64,000 bases of DNA from Antedon bifida (taxonomy: Eukaryota > Echinodermata > Crinoidea > Comatulida > Antedonidae), in assembly GCA_963402885.1 (NCBI GenBank), contig OY727098.1, positions 15,300,717 to 15,364,716 on the forward strand, given 5' to 3'. The translations under genes were made by a program, and so were the position numbers. Position 1 is the first letter of the stretch, and each line of letters starts with the position of its first letter. The notes under the pieces were generated by a model. That model made no database searches. It was given only the letters and a program-made list of their open reading frames with translations, and was not told the origin of the DNA. Positions 39,001-53,200 of the stretch are shown here, one piece after another.

Positions 39001-42000
39001 TCACATTCTTTGAAAATAATCGTGTAACTTAGAAACACAAGATCGAAGGTGAATACAAATAATTATAGCTAATATAGGCATATCCTGAATATTTAAAAAT
39101 TAATTATAAAAGCTAAACTTATGCAAAGAATAAAAATTGTTTTGTTGTTTTAAGAATTAACTTAATTTATAAAGTGCATCAGTGCTTGGAAGTTCAGGTG
39201 ATCAATTAACTTTAGGTTCGATTAGGAACGGGGTTCTAAAGGAACATCACGTCTATTGCTCCTAGCATACATTCCAAACCAATTAAATTATGGAAAAATG
39301 TATGGCTACAAAATATATTTAATGGGTAATTGTTCCAATATCTGTCTAATGTTATGGAATATTGCCAAAAAACATTTAATTTCAGCCCACTAAGTTTATT
39401 AATGAATCATTCTTATGATATCAGATTTGTTTCAACTATTCTTGGACATGTTTGTTTTCACAACCTTAAGTCCATAAAAGACAATTTGGTATTAAAACAG
39501 TAATTTCAAAATCATATTCTAAGGATAATATTACTTAAAAACAAGTTGTAATATGCTAAGGAATATTCTTATATTTCAAATTAAATTACGGAAATGCTTT
39601 TATTCGCTACGATTTTGGTCAGTTTAGCTCCAGGTGTTATATTACGTTACATTACCATTAGTATGAAACACATTCTTTACATATTATGTACAAGTTAACA
39701 TGGAAACATTTGATTATGTATTGCAGAATAAAATCAAATCAGCAAATTAAATTGCAAACAAATTAACATGAGATAATTGAAGTGACAAATACGGCGTCGC
39801 AAACTGTGGAGATATTCTGCATTTCAGATTGGTTAGCATTTAATTTTGCTGGCATGACAGGCAGCAACAAGTTTAAAGTTGATGAAAACAGGATATTGAC
39901 CAAAAGGTACAGCAAATTATAATAACTAAATAAGGAAAATTGATATAATAAAAAATAATTAAAATGTAAATAATTAATCCTATATCGAATTATTTAATAC
40001 TTTTTTCTCTTTCACATAAACTTGTAGCAAGCTTTATAGCCCTATATCAATTTAGCTATAGGCCTATTTTTAGACCTAATTATCTAGCCATTTGATACAA
40101 TTTGATAATAAAACAATCAAGGTTTTAGGGCGTTAGTATTACATTCGTAAGAATGGTTTGAACCCACAGTTGGAAAGATTACACGTGTTTGTAATAGAAT
40201 GCACGATAATTATTTTTAATTTTGTATATAATTCGATGGATGAATAATGAAATAGATAAAATACAAAAACAAAAATCCGCAACTAATAGGCTGGCCTATG
40301 TTCAGTCATTGGCATAATCTTTGAATTGGTAACATTCCTGGAATTTTCCTGAGATTTGACGTAATTAATATGTTTATGTATGTATGAATCTTGCGAAGTT
40401 GTTGTTTGTTCATGTTAAGAAGAAAAATAACTGCATATTATAACTCCATGGGAACACTTAGGAACTATTTTTACTGTATTAACATAATTCAAATCTGTAA
40501 CAGAATCCTATTAATTGCAATTATCTTACAAATGGTATTCGAAATGGTAAAGTAATAAAATGCTGTTTTTGTATGTTGATTATGTTAATTATTGTGTCAT
40601 AAAATGTGCGTATAAACGTTTGAATGTAGTTTGAGTGTATCACTTTTCTTGTTGTTAGCATTAACCGGACGTGCTGTGATTCTATCGAAATACCCAGTAC
40701 CCCATTTACCTGGATCATTACCAAGTTGCGTTGGTGAAAACCAACAGCGGTAAAAGATGATTGACACTTTTGCAAAAGTTTTGCGTACAACTTTATGGCG
40801 CCGAAAGCGAACTTTACCTTTGGTACCGTAGCTTGAAGGAGACAGTAGTTTACTCAAAAGATTAATCTGCGCATGCGTATAAACTCAATATACAGAGTTT
40901 CGTTTCACAACACAACATCGCTAATATTTGTGAAGGAATTTGACGTTAGCTAGCATATTTTTGCGTCAAATCATTAATAGTTCAGTGACATTTAATAAAT
41001 TACATTTATAATGTTGATAACATCACATTTATTTGTTGTCTCTTACTTCATGTTTTTATAGGAAATGTGAAATAAATAAACATAATTCTCTAACCAAACT
41101 GAATTTCAATAGCATGCCGCAACTTATTAAACATGAATTTGGTTATCGGGAAATCATGTTTCTATGTTATATGATTCAAGATAACATATCTTAGATTAGT
41201 TGATGCTGTTCGGAACAATGTTTGATACCATTCTGTTGTGATTCCTTGCAACAGGTTCCACGTGAATTAAACAATTCAATTAATTAGAAAAACAAGACAC
41301 AAAGACATGATTTAACATTATTTTAACACCGTGACCTACTTCAGATGTATTATAGATAACATTATTGGATTGGTGTAGGCCTTCTGGAGAACATGGCACA
41401 GCGCGAAGTAACATCTGAACACTGAGAAAACATAGGCTTGGCATGTGTCTCAAATAAAACATTCAAAGATCTATTCATAGTGCATAGCTGGGTTCATTTC
41501 CGAATATCGTATTCAACAGTTTTGTAGTTTTTTGTAATGGGATTAATAGATATAATTAGATATTTCCCCGACGGCAGTTCAGTTGTCCTTTGATAATATT
41601 TCTCAGAGACAGGGTTAAAATTCACCAACATACCACTTTATCAAAATGTTATACATAAACAAAACTATAACAATATAGAAAATATATGTTTAAACAACTG
41701 CTCATTTGTCTCTATGTTGGTTATTTTTTTTACTATAATTACCATCATTTTAAATGCATTTTTTATAGCAAACTGTATTAAACCTTTACCAAAAGTTATT
41801 TTAATATACGAACATCGTGTAAATCACAAATTAACAGCTATTTTGATGAACTTCGAGTTTTACAACAAGCGTTCACCTTGGCAGAGAATGCGGCTCATTC
41901 CAAATCTTTATATTATTAGGTACAAAGCGTATTGTACTTTGAATGACATTATTTCTTTCATATTTCTAGATGTTCCAATTCCGATTGAATCAAACAGCTT

Positions 42001-44275
42001 AATTGAAATTCAAGATTCGGTAAGATCTCTAGATGTTTACGACAATCAGAATTGCTCAACACGTGGCATCAACTCTCTGCCGCTGTACAGTGCTCTCAAC
42101 AGTTCTGCTTCAAATTCACTTGTGGTCGTTGTTACCGGAACAGGTGTCAAATCAGATGGAACTTTTATTCCTGAATTATTTGATCTTATTCAGAAGAAAC
42201 AGCTCAGGGTAAGTTTAAAAATCTTAACTAATCAATCGATTCAAAGACAATAATACCCAGTCGGTATAAAGTTAACAGAATCAGTTTGCAAGTTGAACCG
42301 TTTTAATTAATATTCCAAAAAAGTTTTACATTTTACTAACTAAGCAAGTATTTCTTTCCTTTTGAACATATCTTACAAAGTTTTAATTTGTAGGTTATCT
42401 TTGTTGTATCCGATGAATGTTCTGATGGATCCCGCAATGGACGTCAGTTAATAGACGAGGTCACAGAAGTTAGTTCAGGGGTCATATTTTCATTGGAAAC
42501 TCAAAACATTAGCCAGGTTGGAAGCTTCATTTTGTATTTTGTACAACTATATTTGTTTTGTCAATAATGTAAAATACAGGAATGTCTAAATACTAAATGC
42601 TGTTCAGTAAATTTGAGAATAGGTGTCCGCGTGGGACTCAAACCCATTACCCCCAGATCATCTCTGGAAGTTTTACGGATTATTCTTAATAGTAACTTTT
42701 CAACTAATTTAAGATGTAAAATATCTGTATTTTTCATGTTAATATCGGGATAATATTTTCAATAACAGATTATTCGATTCATTCAAACTTTTGATTACGG
42801 GGATGACGTCAGTCTTCTATCTCCTACGCTATCGACACCAGGAGTTAGTGCCTACCAATTATACGTTGATGAATCAGTTGAACAACTAATAGTGATTTTA
42901 TCAGGCCTCGAACCAATCATATCAATCTCAGACGTCGACGGTAAGTTTATAATATACATTACAGTATAATTTTATACAAAATCACATTATTTTATTCCAT
43001 ATTATTATTTAGACTTTCAATCAATTTTCAATTTTAATGTTTGACGTTAGGATTGGAAATAAAAGAGGAATGATGATACTTTATTGAGTAGTTCAATTCA
43101 GTCTGAAGCTGTACGTTTACGTTTGGCTGTTCACTTTTTACGTTTTTTACTTTTGATGTTTTTTACTTTTGATGTTTTTTACTTTTTGATGTTTTTTACT
43201 TTTTATTAGCGTTTGCTTATTGTTGTATCTCACTTGAAATCAAACAGCTTTGTTTTTCCCTGTAATTTGGCATTTGATGCATGTAAATATTTCTATGGGA
43301 TGTATCAAATCATCAGTCATCTGTTATCAATATATTTATTAATATGATTCGTACTATTGAATAATCTATGTTCAATAGGTAAGAAGCTTGAAGCGGAACA
43401 GGACTTTGAGTACATCGTTGCTTCCAACAAACTACAGATTATTGTTCTTGAGAACGTTTTTCCAACTGAATATACACTCAGTGTATTTAGCTCTACTGAT
43501 AACTTGGTTCAAGTCATTGGATTTGCACCTAGCCCTATTGATATTAGGTATAGGTTTTACTATGAGAAGACCATCAATATGACACAGGCATCGGAAAGGC
43601 CGTACACAACAGAAGGTAACTTTCCTGCAATAAATTCTACAAACAATTAATAATTGTAACAGTCAATATTTAGTTTATTTTTATACTAATTTTCTAATTA
43701 AAGTGCACATAAATTCCTATTACGAAGGCGACTAAAAGTTTTATTCATATTCATATATTCATTAAATAACTTTTAATGATTTCATTTAACTGACATATAT
43801 TATTGTGTTTGAAACTAACTAACTAAACATTAAAAATGCACGTGAGTGATGCACTATTTAGTATATCAAACATCTCTTTCATGCTTGCATAATATTTATT
43901 GTAAGATGTGTACATCATTTTATATAAAAAGATGAACCAATGTATGTCTAAATTTGTATTTGTTTAAATAATCTCTCTCTTTATTTGTAGGTTCACAAAA
44001 TGTCATTCTTATGCAAGTTGAAAACACTGAAACTAATGTATGGCACTCCCATGATATTATTCAGAAGGTAGAATTTATTTCTTTGGTTGGTGAAGTTTTG
44101 CGAAATATTTACATGGGCTCATCAAATTTTGTAAAAGAAGAAAACGCAAACCACGCCCATTATGTTATGCAAATACGGCCACCAGATGATCATTTCTACA
44201 TTACGGTACGAGGAGTTAATAAGAATCAACCATTTCAGAGGTCATCTAAAGTGGCTTTCTCTCAATGGAGACCAG
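36079..44275 (+). CDS. Matrix gene exons 1-6: signal peptide and hemicentin-type head
   Basis: Residues 1-424. Exon 1 has a signal peptide (MWMFGELLTLIVFLQLGYAQ) and the first strand of a VWA-like fold. Exons 2-4 continue it: LVVVVTGTGVKSDG, LIQKKQLRVIFVVSDEC, VTEVSSGVIFSLETQNISQI follow hemicentin's FTDA-containing, IQQKQSQVVFVLTGDC and TSSGQVFHLDKKQVN segments. The metal site is gone: the usual D-x-T/S-x-S position reads VVEANDES, and TDA reads TGT. Exons 5-6 match the region after the hemicentin VWA, ending GVNKNQPFQRSSKVAFSQW like hemicentin's GYDKDGYLFQRVSSVSFSS. Introns are phase 1 or 0. Intron 1 is 5.7 kb, the longest. Confidence 0.85.
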
Positions 44276-47200
44276 GTAGGATTTTTATATATTATATCAT
44301 CATCACAAAAAAATACTGGTGTGAAGCACCAATTGGAGGCACAGGCCTACATGGAAGCTGGGTCTGATTAGGGGTACAGTCGGGAATACACCATCCAGGG
44401 CTTGATAGGGGCCAAACCTCTTCAAAATTGAAGTAGAATGAATGCCTACAATTACAGTAACTTAAATAATAAGAGGAACAATCCACTACTAGTACTAGAC
44501 AACAGTGTATATGAAATCACATTTCTCCTGAGTTGGTCTATAAGTATTTAGTAACTTGAATATTGCAACTGTCAATTTGATATATTATTGAAATGGTTTG
44601 TAAATTTTACTTATAATTACATATTTATTTGGCTCAAGTTCCGAGCAGACCATCGAGTTTTATCGTATTTGAAGCTGAGGACTGTGATTACGAGGCAATT
44701 TGGTACGAACCAGTACACACTTTTACCAAATCTTTGATTGCATATCAGTTTTCGTTTGGATTGGACACAGATACACCTATTGATTTTCTACTACCATCAA
44801 ATGTAACATCATATCGAGTTAACGAATTAGGTTGGTATTTTATTTATATCTAAGTAATTTATAAAATGTATTTCATGTTAGTGATTTATGTTGAAACTAA
44901 TATGTTGAATTAATGTCAAGACTGTTTTAATCACGGTGCAATCATTGCAATTATATTATTTTGGTAAAGTATAAGTTTAATTAATTTTGTGAATAAATAT
45001 TTAATTTCCACCAATGCTTCAGCGAAAGGTTTGACATACGTGTTTACCGTCGCCGCTGTCAACGAAGCTGGCGTAGGAGAATCACTTTCTGTCACCGTCA
45101 TAACGCCTTCTGACAGTAAGTATATATTAATACGGTGTATTAAAACACTATGTAATAATACAATACATAACTGATAAAATAATGTGCCATACAATATCTA
45201 TTGTCCAAGTGAACTATTTTTTAACGAAATCATGTTACAAACATTTGTTACTACTGAATATCGAAAAGAATAAAAATGTTGTTGTCATAATCAAAATTGA
45301 ATATACTGATCAGTAATAATAGAGCGATTTCGATTTGCGACGAACGTACCTAGGATCTGTGCATGTTATGTCGTTGGTCGTCCTCAGGACCAACTCCACC
45401 GAAACCAATGTCCCCACATACCCACAGTAAATTAACATCACGTAATTAGTTCCTAAGCCCTAGATCATGGAAAATCAATCTTTATGTGACAAAAAATGTG
45501 ATGTGCCCATATATGGACACGATGACGTTATATCACTGCCATATCTGAACGTATCACTACCATATTTGGGCACATCACACTTTTTTTATCAAACTATTTT
45601 GATAGTGTAGACAGAGCTTTACACTTTTATTAATATCATAAATTGTTCTTATTTTCAGGACCAATTGCACCACCAACAAACATCCATGCCATTCAGGCCA
45701 CCGATTCGCTTATAGAGATCTCGTGGCAACCACCCGCTGCAACCATGCGTGGCGGAAAGATTATTCGATATACTACAATACATTTCCTTATGACCGAGCC
45801 ATGGAAAAGATACAGGTTTAAGTCCCGCAAAACCAGAGTTGTTTTCAAGAACCTGCTTCCCAATTCAGAATATGGTTTTCAAATATCTGCTCACACAATA
45901 ATGGGCCAAGGTCCATTCAGCCGCACATCAGTTTTTAGAACAACAGCGGGTAGGTAGAAAAGAAATTTAGTGGATGAGCCATCATTTCCACATAGGAAGG
46001 CATTGGTGTACTACATCTTTAATAATTTAAGATAAGAGTACACTTGGAAATTTAAGGGTTGCAGGAATACCTTTGGCATGTATGAATTGCGCATAATTTT
46101 CTCTTTCAATATTTGTTTAGGTCTCTCAAGTGGTCTCAATCCTGTCCAAAACACGACCTATAATCAGACAAACTCGGATATAGATTCTGTTTCTCAAGAC
46201 TCTACAGAAGTATCAGTGGATCCACAGACACGACTGAATGTTACTAAATGGAATATAATTACAAACACAGAAGCAGCACCAACAGATATTCCGGACGAGA
46301 TATCTACAACAGATACTATGGTGGAATCAACAACTAGTGACAAGAATATTGTCTCAGGCAGCCAATCAGAAAGTAAACTGGTTTTTGAAGTGGAAGTTTA
46401 TACTGAAACAAACTCACCAACGCCATCTGGAGAGATCCTGAATGAACTGGATGAAGATATTACTGATGACGTCACTAAAAATCAACAACCAGACGCTGTA
46501 GAACAACAAGACTCATTATTTAATAACAGTTTGGCAAGAATTATTGCATATCCAGTAAACGATCAAGCGTAAGTCAGAACGTTTTGTTTAGCCATTGTTT
46601 AATGATGTTATGACTTTAACATACCTGAAATTATATGGAATGAGGATGTTTTACATTGTTATGCATCTAATAATTCCAAAGGTCAACACTGTTTTGAATT
46701 CTTGTGATCTGTTTTAATGTAATTTTTTTCCTACTTGTTCTGATCATGTTCTTGATTTTGTTTTATCAAACAGTATTTTGTGCAACTTTGTTAAAACGGG
46801 GCTTAATTATTTAATTTTGATCATAGTTCTTTAAGTATCGATTTCCTTATTTTAAACAATCAGAATCATAGAAATAGTTGCAAGAAAAGTAAAGTATTAC
46901 CAGGCTTGTACTACTTAAAAAAATCTTCAAATCTCGTCCCAAAACATGTATATTGCTTGATGTATAATATTATTATCTCTCCACAGTTTAACTATTGTAA
47001 TATTGTGTGGGGCAGATCAAATAAAAAAATACTAATAAACTACAAATGCTACAAAACAGAGCAGCCGAAATTATTACAAAAACAAGTACACAAGCCCTGC
47101 AAAACTTAAACTCAATTCTCAACTATATAATAATGAAGCCAAAATGTTGTATAAAATATTCCATAATCAAGCACCACCATATCTAAACTATTTACACCCA

Positions 47201-50200
47201 AACTAGACACATACAATACAAGATCTAAGAATGTATTAACATTGGATAAACGCAAAACAGAATATAACAAGAAAAGTTTTTCATAAGGCGTGGTGCTAGA
47301 TTATGGAATACGTTGCCTCGTTGATAACTTTTCATCATTCACCTCATGCCATTATTTGTACCATTACACTCATAAACATTCATTATTTTTTTTTTTTTTT
47401 TTTTTTTATTTAATCGGTATATAAAAATATATTACAAAACGACAGTCAAAGACTGAAATGAATTGTATTACAAATAAATAAAAATTAGTTAAAATTGCTA
47501 TAAAAATAGAAACATCTTATTAAAATTAGATATCGTACCATAAAATTATAAACCATACATGAATAAAAAACCTTAAAACATTCACTTATAACATATCTAA
47601 AAAAAGAGCTAGTGATGCCTATTAATTATATCCACCATGGTGGGAACTGGAGACGACCTAAGTCTGTATACTATTGGACGATGATTAATTTCTTTACCTA
47701 TAATCTTCTTTTTAGTGAAACTGAGGCTGATAATGGAAATGGTGGCGAATCATTTATCACTCTGGAGAAGAAGCTTGAAGATGTTACACAACCAGTTAAA
47801 GGTCGTGTAGTTTTTATTTGTCGTATAAAAGGAAGTCCTACAGTTAATTACAGTTGGTATCTCGATGATGAGCTCATCAAAGAAAGATCTGGTCGTGTCC
47901 GAGAGAAGATGATTCCACACCGCGGAATGCGTCTCACAATTCGTGATCTGACGCTGGTTGATCAGGGAAAATACACATGTCGTGGAGAAAACGGAGCTGG
48001 TAAAATAGATACATCTGCTGTGCTCAACGTCAGGTTTGGTAAGTTATTTATTACGTTGTAATCAAATGCTCCCCATGTTTTCCCTGTATCAACAATAAGA
48101 CCACTTTCAAATGTAAATTAAAGAAACATCTACTTAGTAAACTTGAAGAACAATGTCATGCTTAGATCCTGAGGAACATATATTCAATCACTGTAGTTTG
48201 TTTATTTATTTCATGCTTCTTCATATTCCATCATAGTTTTGTGCTTTTAATATTTTAATCGGACTCCATGGAAACTAATTCTTTTTTAGGATTAATTGGG
48301 TTGTCCTGAATATATTAATCTTCATATGTTTCTCATTTGTTTTTTCCTAATATTTTATCATGTTATTTATGTATCGACCTTTAATATATGATGTATAGAT
48401 TCGAATTAAAAACAAACACACAAAGTGTGAAGTCGGCTACTAATTTAATTATGAACTAAGTTTAGTTTAATCAATCTCATAAGACCCACTATAATTGTTG
48501 ACAATATTTAGATTTTTAGACGTCTGTTGCGTTGTTTACTATAGGTCCAACAGGAATCGTGACTGACCTACAAGCACTAGATGTTTCCAGTAACGAAGTA
48601 ACAATCAAGTGGTTTCCTCCATTGCTTGATCTCAGTGATGGACCTCTCTTAAAATACATTGTTTACATACACACATTAAGTCTGCCGTCAGAAACATACA
48701 AGTTTGACACCAACGTTACTGAGCTCGTTTATAAGAACTTAGAGCCAAATACTGAGTATGTAATTAGAGTAAGAGCGGTAACATCAAAGGGGATTGGGCC
48801 GTACAGTTCGGTATCTATCAAGACTATAGAAGGTGGGTACTGAGCTCTTAATTTTTATTTATCCAAAAATCTGCCAAAGGACTGGAACAACCCCAACACT
48901 AGAAGAAATAGACCTAAACATGAGGTTGTAAAAATACGAATGGAGCTAAATTACACATTTAGAACAAAAACTGGATAATATCGAGTATATTGCTTTGGTT
49001 GAAAGTTGTGAATAGAAGTACAGCATTATATTTTAACTACATTTTTCCGGTTCTAATTTATAGTTTTTATTTTTTTGAAACGTCAAATTAAAATGTATTC
49101 CATAATTTATTCCAGAAGATACTCCTGTCGATGATACCACTGATAAAGACGACGATCAAACTACAGGAAAAAGCACTCAAAATATTGTTACAAAAACTCC
49201 TGAGCAACCAGGTATGAATGGGAAAGTAGAAAAAACAACATTAAAGCCGGAGATAACAACCGCCGAATCTAAAGTGCATGGAAGTGATAATGCTGATAAA
49301 GTGAGTGTAACTATTGATGAAACACCCGATACATACCCTACTGAAAAACAAGAAAACAACAACGGTTCAGATAGCGAAGAAATGATACCAGAACCCGAGG
49401 AACATGCTAATGGTGGGGATGACCATTATGTTGTACCAACACCAGAAGATGTCCAAGAACCTGAACCAGACCGGACATCTACTTTACCAACAATCACCAA
49501 ATTAGAAGATGATACAAATAAACAAGATAATATTGAAAGTGTCAATTTTAAACCAGACTCAACAGAGATAAACGTCGAAGAAAAATTGAAAGCAAACACA
49601 AATACTAAAGACAGTTCGGAGGCGGTAAGCATTGAAGAAAAAACAGATAAAACAGATGGAATTGATACTTCTAATGAAGAAAAACCTGAATTAAAGACTG
49701 ATACACCATTCGATATTGAGCCAATTGAAGACGTCGGTGAAAATCAAGAAACTGTTAAGAGTACGACTGTTATACCTAATTACGACGGTAACGAAAATGA
49801 CGATGGTGGCATTGCCATTGTAACTGAAAGTATTGTTGTTAATGTCGATACAACAATGAAAAACGTTGCATTGGGTGAGGACATTGAAACAGCTACTGAT
49901 ATCTCTGTAATGGAAGGTGATTCAAAATCTCTCTCAGTTGATACAAACGGCGACAAGTTAACCGTTGATGAAACAGAAAATATTATTATGCCAATAACAG
50001 ATACATATATAGTAGATGATGATGACGTCAACAACGAAGACATTGTTAATCCAATGGATGGAGGAGAGTAAGAGGACATTTATCATTATGTTTAGTGTAA
50101 ACGTTTTTCATAGTCGACATATATATCAATATCATCAATAAATCATCGTCGAAATATTTTTTTTACAGAGTTGCAGTTGATGAGGTACCACATTTGACCG

Positions 50201-53200
50201 TTGCAGCCCCATTACAACACCGAATAATTGATTATAATGGAAAGGCAACATTGAGATGTTTCGTCATAGGCTTTCCACTTCCTTCATATGAATGGTACCA
50301 CGAAGGGAAAAGGATACCAGTAGCAAGAGGTCGCATTAAGGATAGAACGTTTGGATGGGGATCAAGGATTATTATTAAGAATATTACAGAGTCAGATAAA
50401 GGGCGTTATACATGCGTTGCCAAGAATACAGCTGCAGAGAGAAGTCTAGAGGGCACTGTGTCTGTCAGAGGTGAAACATTTGTGTATTTAGAGTTAAACT
50501 GTATCTTTATTTCTGTGTACCTAGTGGGATACTATGTTAAATACCAAGTTTTCTATTTTGCTAAATTAACAATTCTTTTATTGTTTCTTTTAAAATATAT
50601 TTTTAGGAGTTGCAAAAATTGATGATATTCAGGTTATTATTAAGTCATCAACAGAGGCACTTGTGGTTTGGACAAAACCAAATTACATTGCATCTGGCGC
50701 AACATACGTTGTCCGGTTTTACAATGAAGTTAATCGCGGATTAAAATATCATTTCTCCACAACCAGAACAGAGACTTACTACAGGCAACTATTGCCTAAT
50801 TCGGCATACACGTTCCGAGTGAAGATGCAACGAGACAATAGATCGAGCGTGTTTAGCAAACCAATCATGGTGAAAACACCGCCGTTGGGTAAGTTTGGTA
50901 CCGTAAAGTAAATCATGAAATATCGTTTAACAAATGTAAACAATATTTGTTACTATTTATTTACTCTTTGGTGATCTTACAGAACCCACTACAATATCAC
51001 CCAAGGATTCTACGTCCTCGCCCAGTATTGATTCCACAACTTTATCTGTCAATGACAAAATAGTAGTTGGTGTTACCAATGCAGATACCGGAGAGGGGAT
51101 TCAATTTACTACTGGAAGTCTGGAAGAAGTTCAATTCAGTACTGCCACCAAAGATGAAAAAAGTCAGTCAATGCTAGTAACTACTGCTCCCGAAGCCGCA
51201 TTCGTTAATGAAGATCTAGAACCATTGACAACTGCAGTTCCTGAACCAAAGGCAACTGCAGCTCCTGAACCAATGGTAACTGCAGCTCCAGAATCAATGG
51301 TAACTGATGATCCGGAACCAATAGCAGCTGTATTTCCTGAACCAATGGCAACTGAAACTCATGGACAAGTGGTAACGGATGATCATGAACCAATGGCAAC
51401 AGCAGCCCCTGAACGAATGGCAACTGAAGTTCCTGACGCAGTGGTAACTGATGATAACGAACCAATGGTAACTGCAGCTCCTGAACCAATATCAACTTCA
51501 GCTCCTAAACCAATATCAACCGCAGCTCCAGAACCAGAACCGGAACTAATGGTAACGGATGACAAATCCATTGCAAACGCATCTCCAGAACCAGTTACTG
51601 ACGATACTGATTACACTACCACTAATATCCCTAAAGGTACAGAAGAACCAGAAAAGGCAAATGCAATGAAGTCAACATCATCATCAATCACGAAAAACAG
51701 TCCACTGAATACTAATCCTCCAGCAGACACAGCATCTACGGATCCGGTTGCAAGTAAATTTGACGAAAATGAGGAATCTCAAACATCTGGGTACTAATTA
51801 TTTTGCTGATTTATTTAAAAGAAATAAGACTGAATTATAATACTAATGTTTAGGTATAATGCGAATAGAAAATATTCTTTATTTTACTACAAATTTATAA
51901 AAGTGGTGTTCTAACTTGGGCAAAGTGTTAAATTATATAATATATATGTTTTATAATTACTATAGATTCCAATCATACCATCTATCAGTTCCACTTTATC
52001 TAAGTATAATCGAAAACAAAAACATTTCTCATAGCATATTACTATCAATATGTATACTATTTATTATAGACCGATTGCTAACGACGGCACGTATCTGCGA
52101 TTAATAAGACCTTTGCCAGACGTCATTGCATTTGTCGATGATCGCTTGAATCTACGATGCACCGTAGATGCTAACCCATCAGCTACATTCCTGTGGCACA
52201 AAGATGGAAATCCGTTGAACATAGGAGGTGACAAGATTAAGGAGAGAAAGTATTTAAAAGGGTCAATACTCACGTTTAAGGAAATTAAAATGTCGGATGC
52301 AGGCAGATATACCTGCATTGCTCTCAACCATGGCAATGTTGTAGAAACATCTGGAAATATTACTGTTGTTCCAAGTAAGTGCATTGTATTATGTCATTAT
52401 AATGTAACCTAACGTCTGGTGTTTTAGATCATTACATTGTGTTAGGAAGAGACGAGCTTCAAAGTTATTCGAGGAAAGGACACAAATTAGAATTCTTATA
52501 AGTACCGTATATTGATAACTTGTCTGATTATGGGGGTTGTCTGTACATTTTGCTGGTGTAATATATTAGCACAGGTAATAATTGTTGCAAAAAAAAAATT
52601 GATATTCACGTAATAACCAATTCAAAACATTTCCATATTATAATACGTAGACATATTTTTTTGACATTTTTAGAGGGTGGAATAACACAGAAGCCAGTCG
52701 CTGAAAACGGGCACACAGTAATGAAGCGATCAGTCAGGCCTGGAAGTAATAAGGATGTCGATCCATCATCATCGTACGCATCGTCATACACTACTCATTT
52801 ACCGTCATTAGTGGAGGAGGTGTTCATTACACCTGATGCAGAAACTCCAAAGGTTACAAGAGTATCGCAACATGATCCACAGATGCAGAAGCCTGATGAG
52901 AGTGTTGTGGTACGAGTTACTGGAATTGAACCAGAAGAGGTAGTCCAAGACGCGAAAACTGACAGACTTGGCAATCTTAATGCTCGACCATCTCAAACAT
53001 GGGATTCTAGTCGTAGGTGAGTCAACTTGCTTTATTACCTCCGTCAGAGTAGCGAGAGGTTATGTGGTCGATTGTGTGTGTTTGTTTCTTTCTATATTTG
53101 TTAGTTAGCAGGATTACTCAAAAAGGTATTGCTTGATTTTCATAAGATTTTAAAGGATGGTTTCATAGCTGTATAGGAACACATCATTACATTTTCACAT

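Noticed and set aside
40597-40857. Possible hidden exon in intron 1 (minus-strand frame)
   Set aside because: Wrong strand for the host gene, no recognised motif, and the host frame joins well without it.
46078-46120. Upstream extension of exon 10 with its own ATG
   Set aside because: The acceptor at 46120 and the phase match to exon 9 explain the frame; the extension is intron.
51205-51571. Minus-strand frames rich in LPLVQELQ or SGAAVTIGS
   Set aside because: They are shadows of the coding minisatellite of exon 16 on the other strand.
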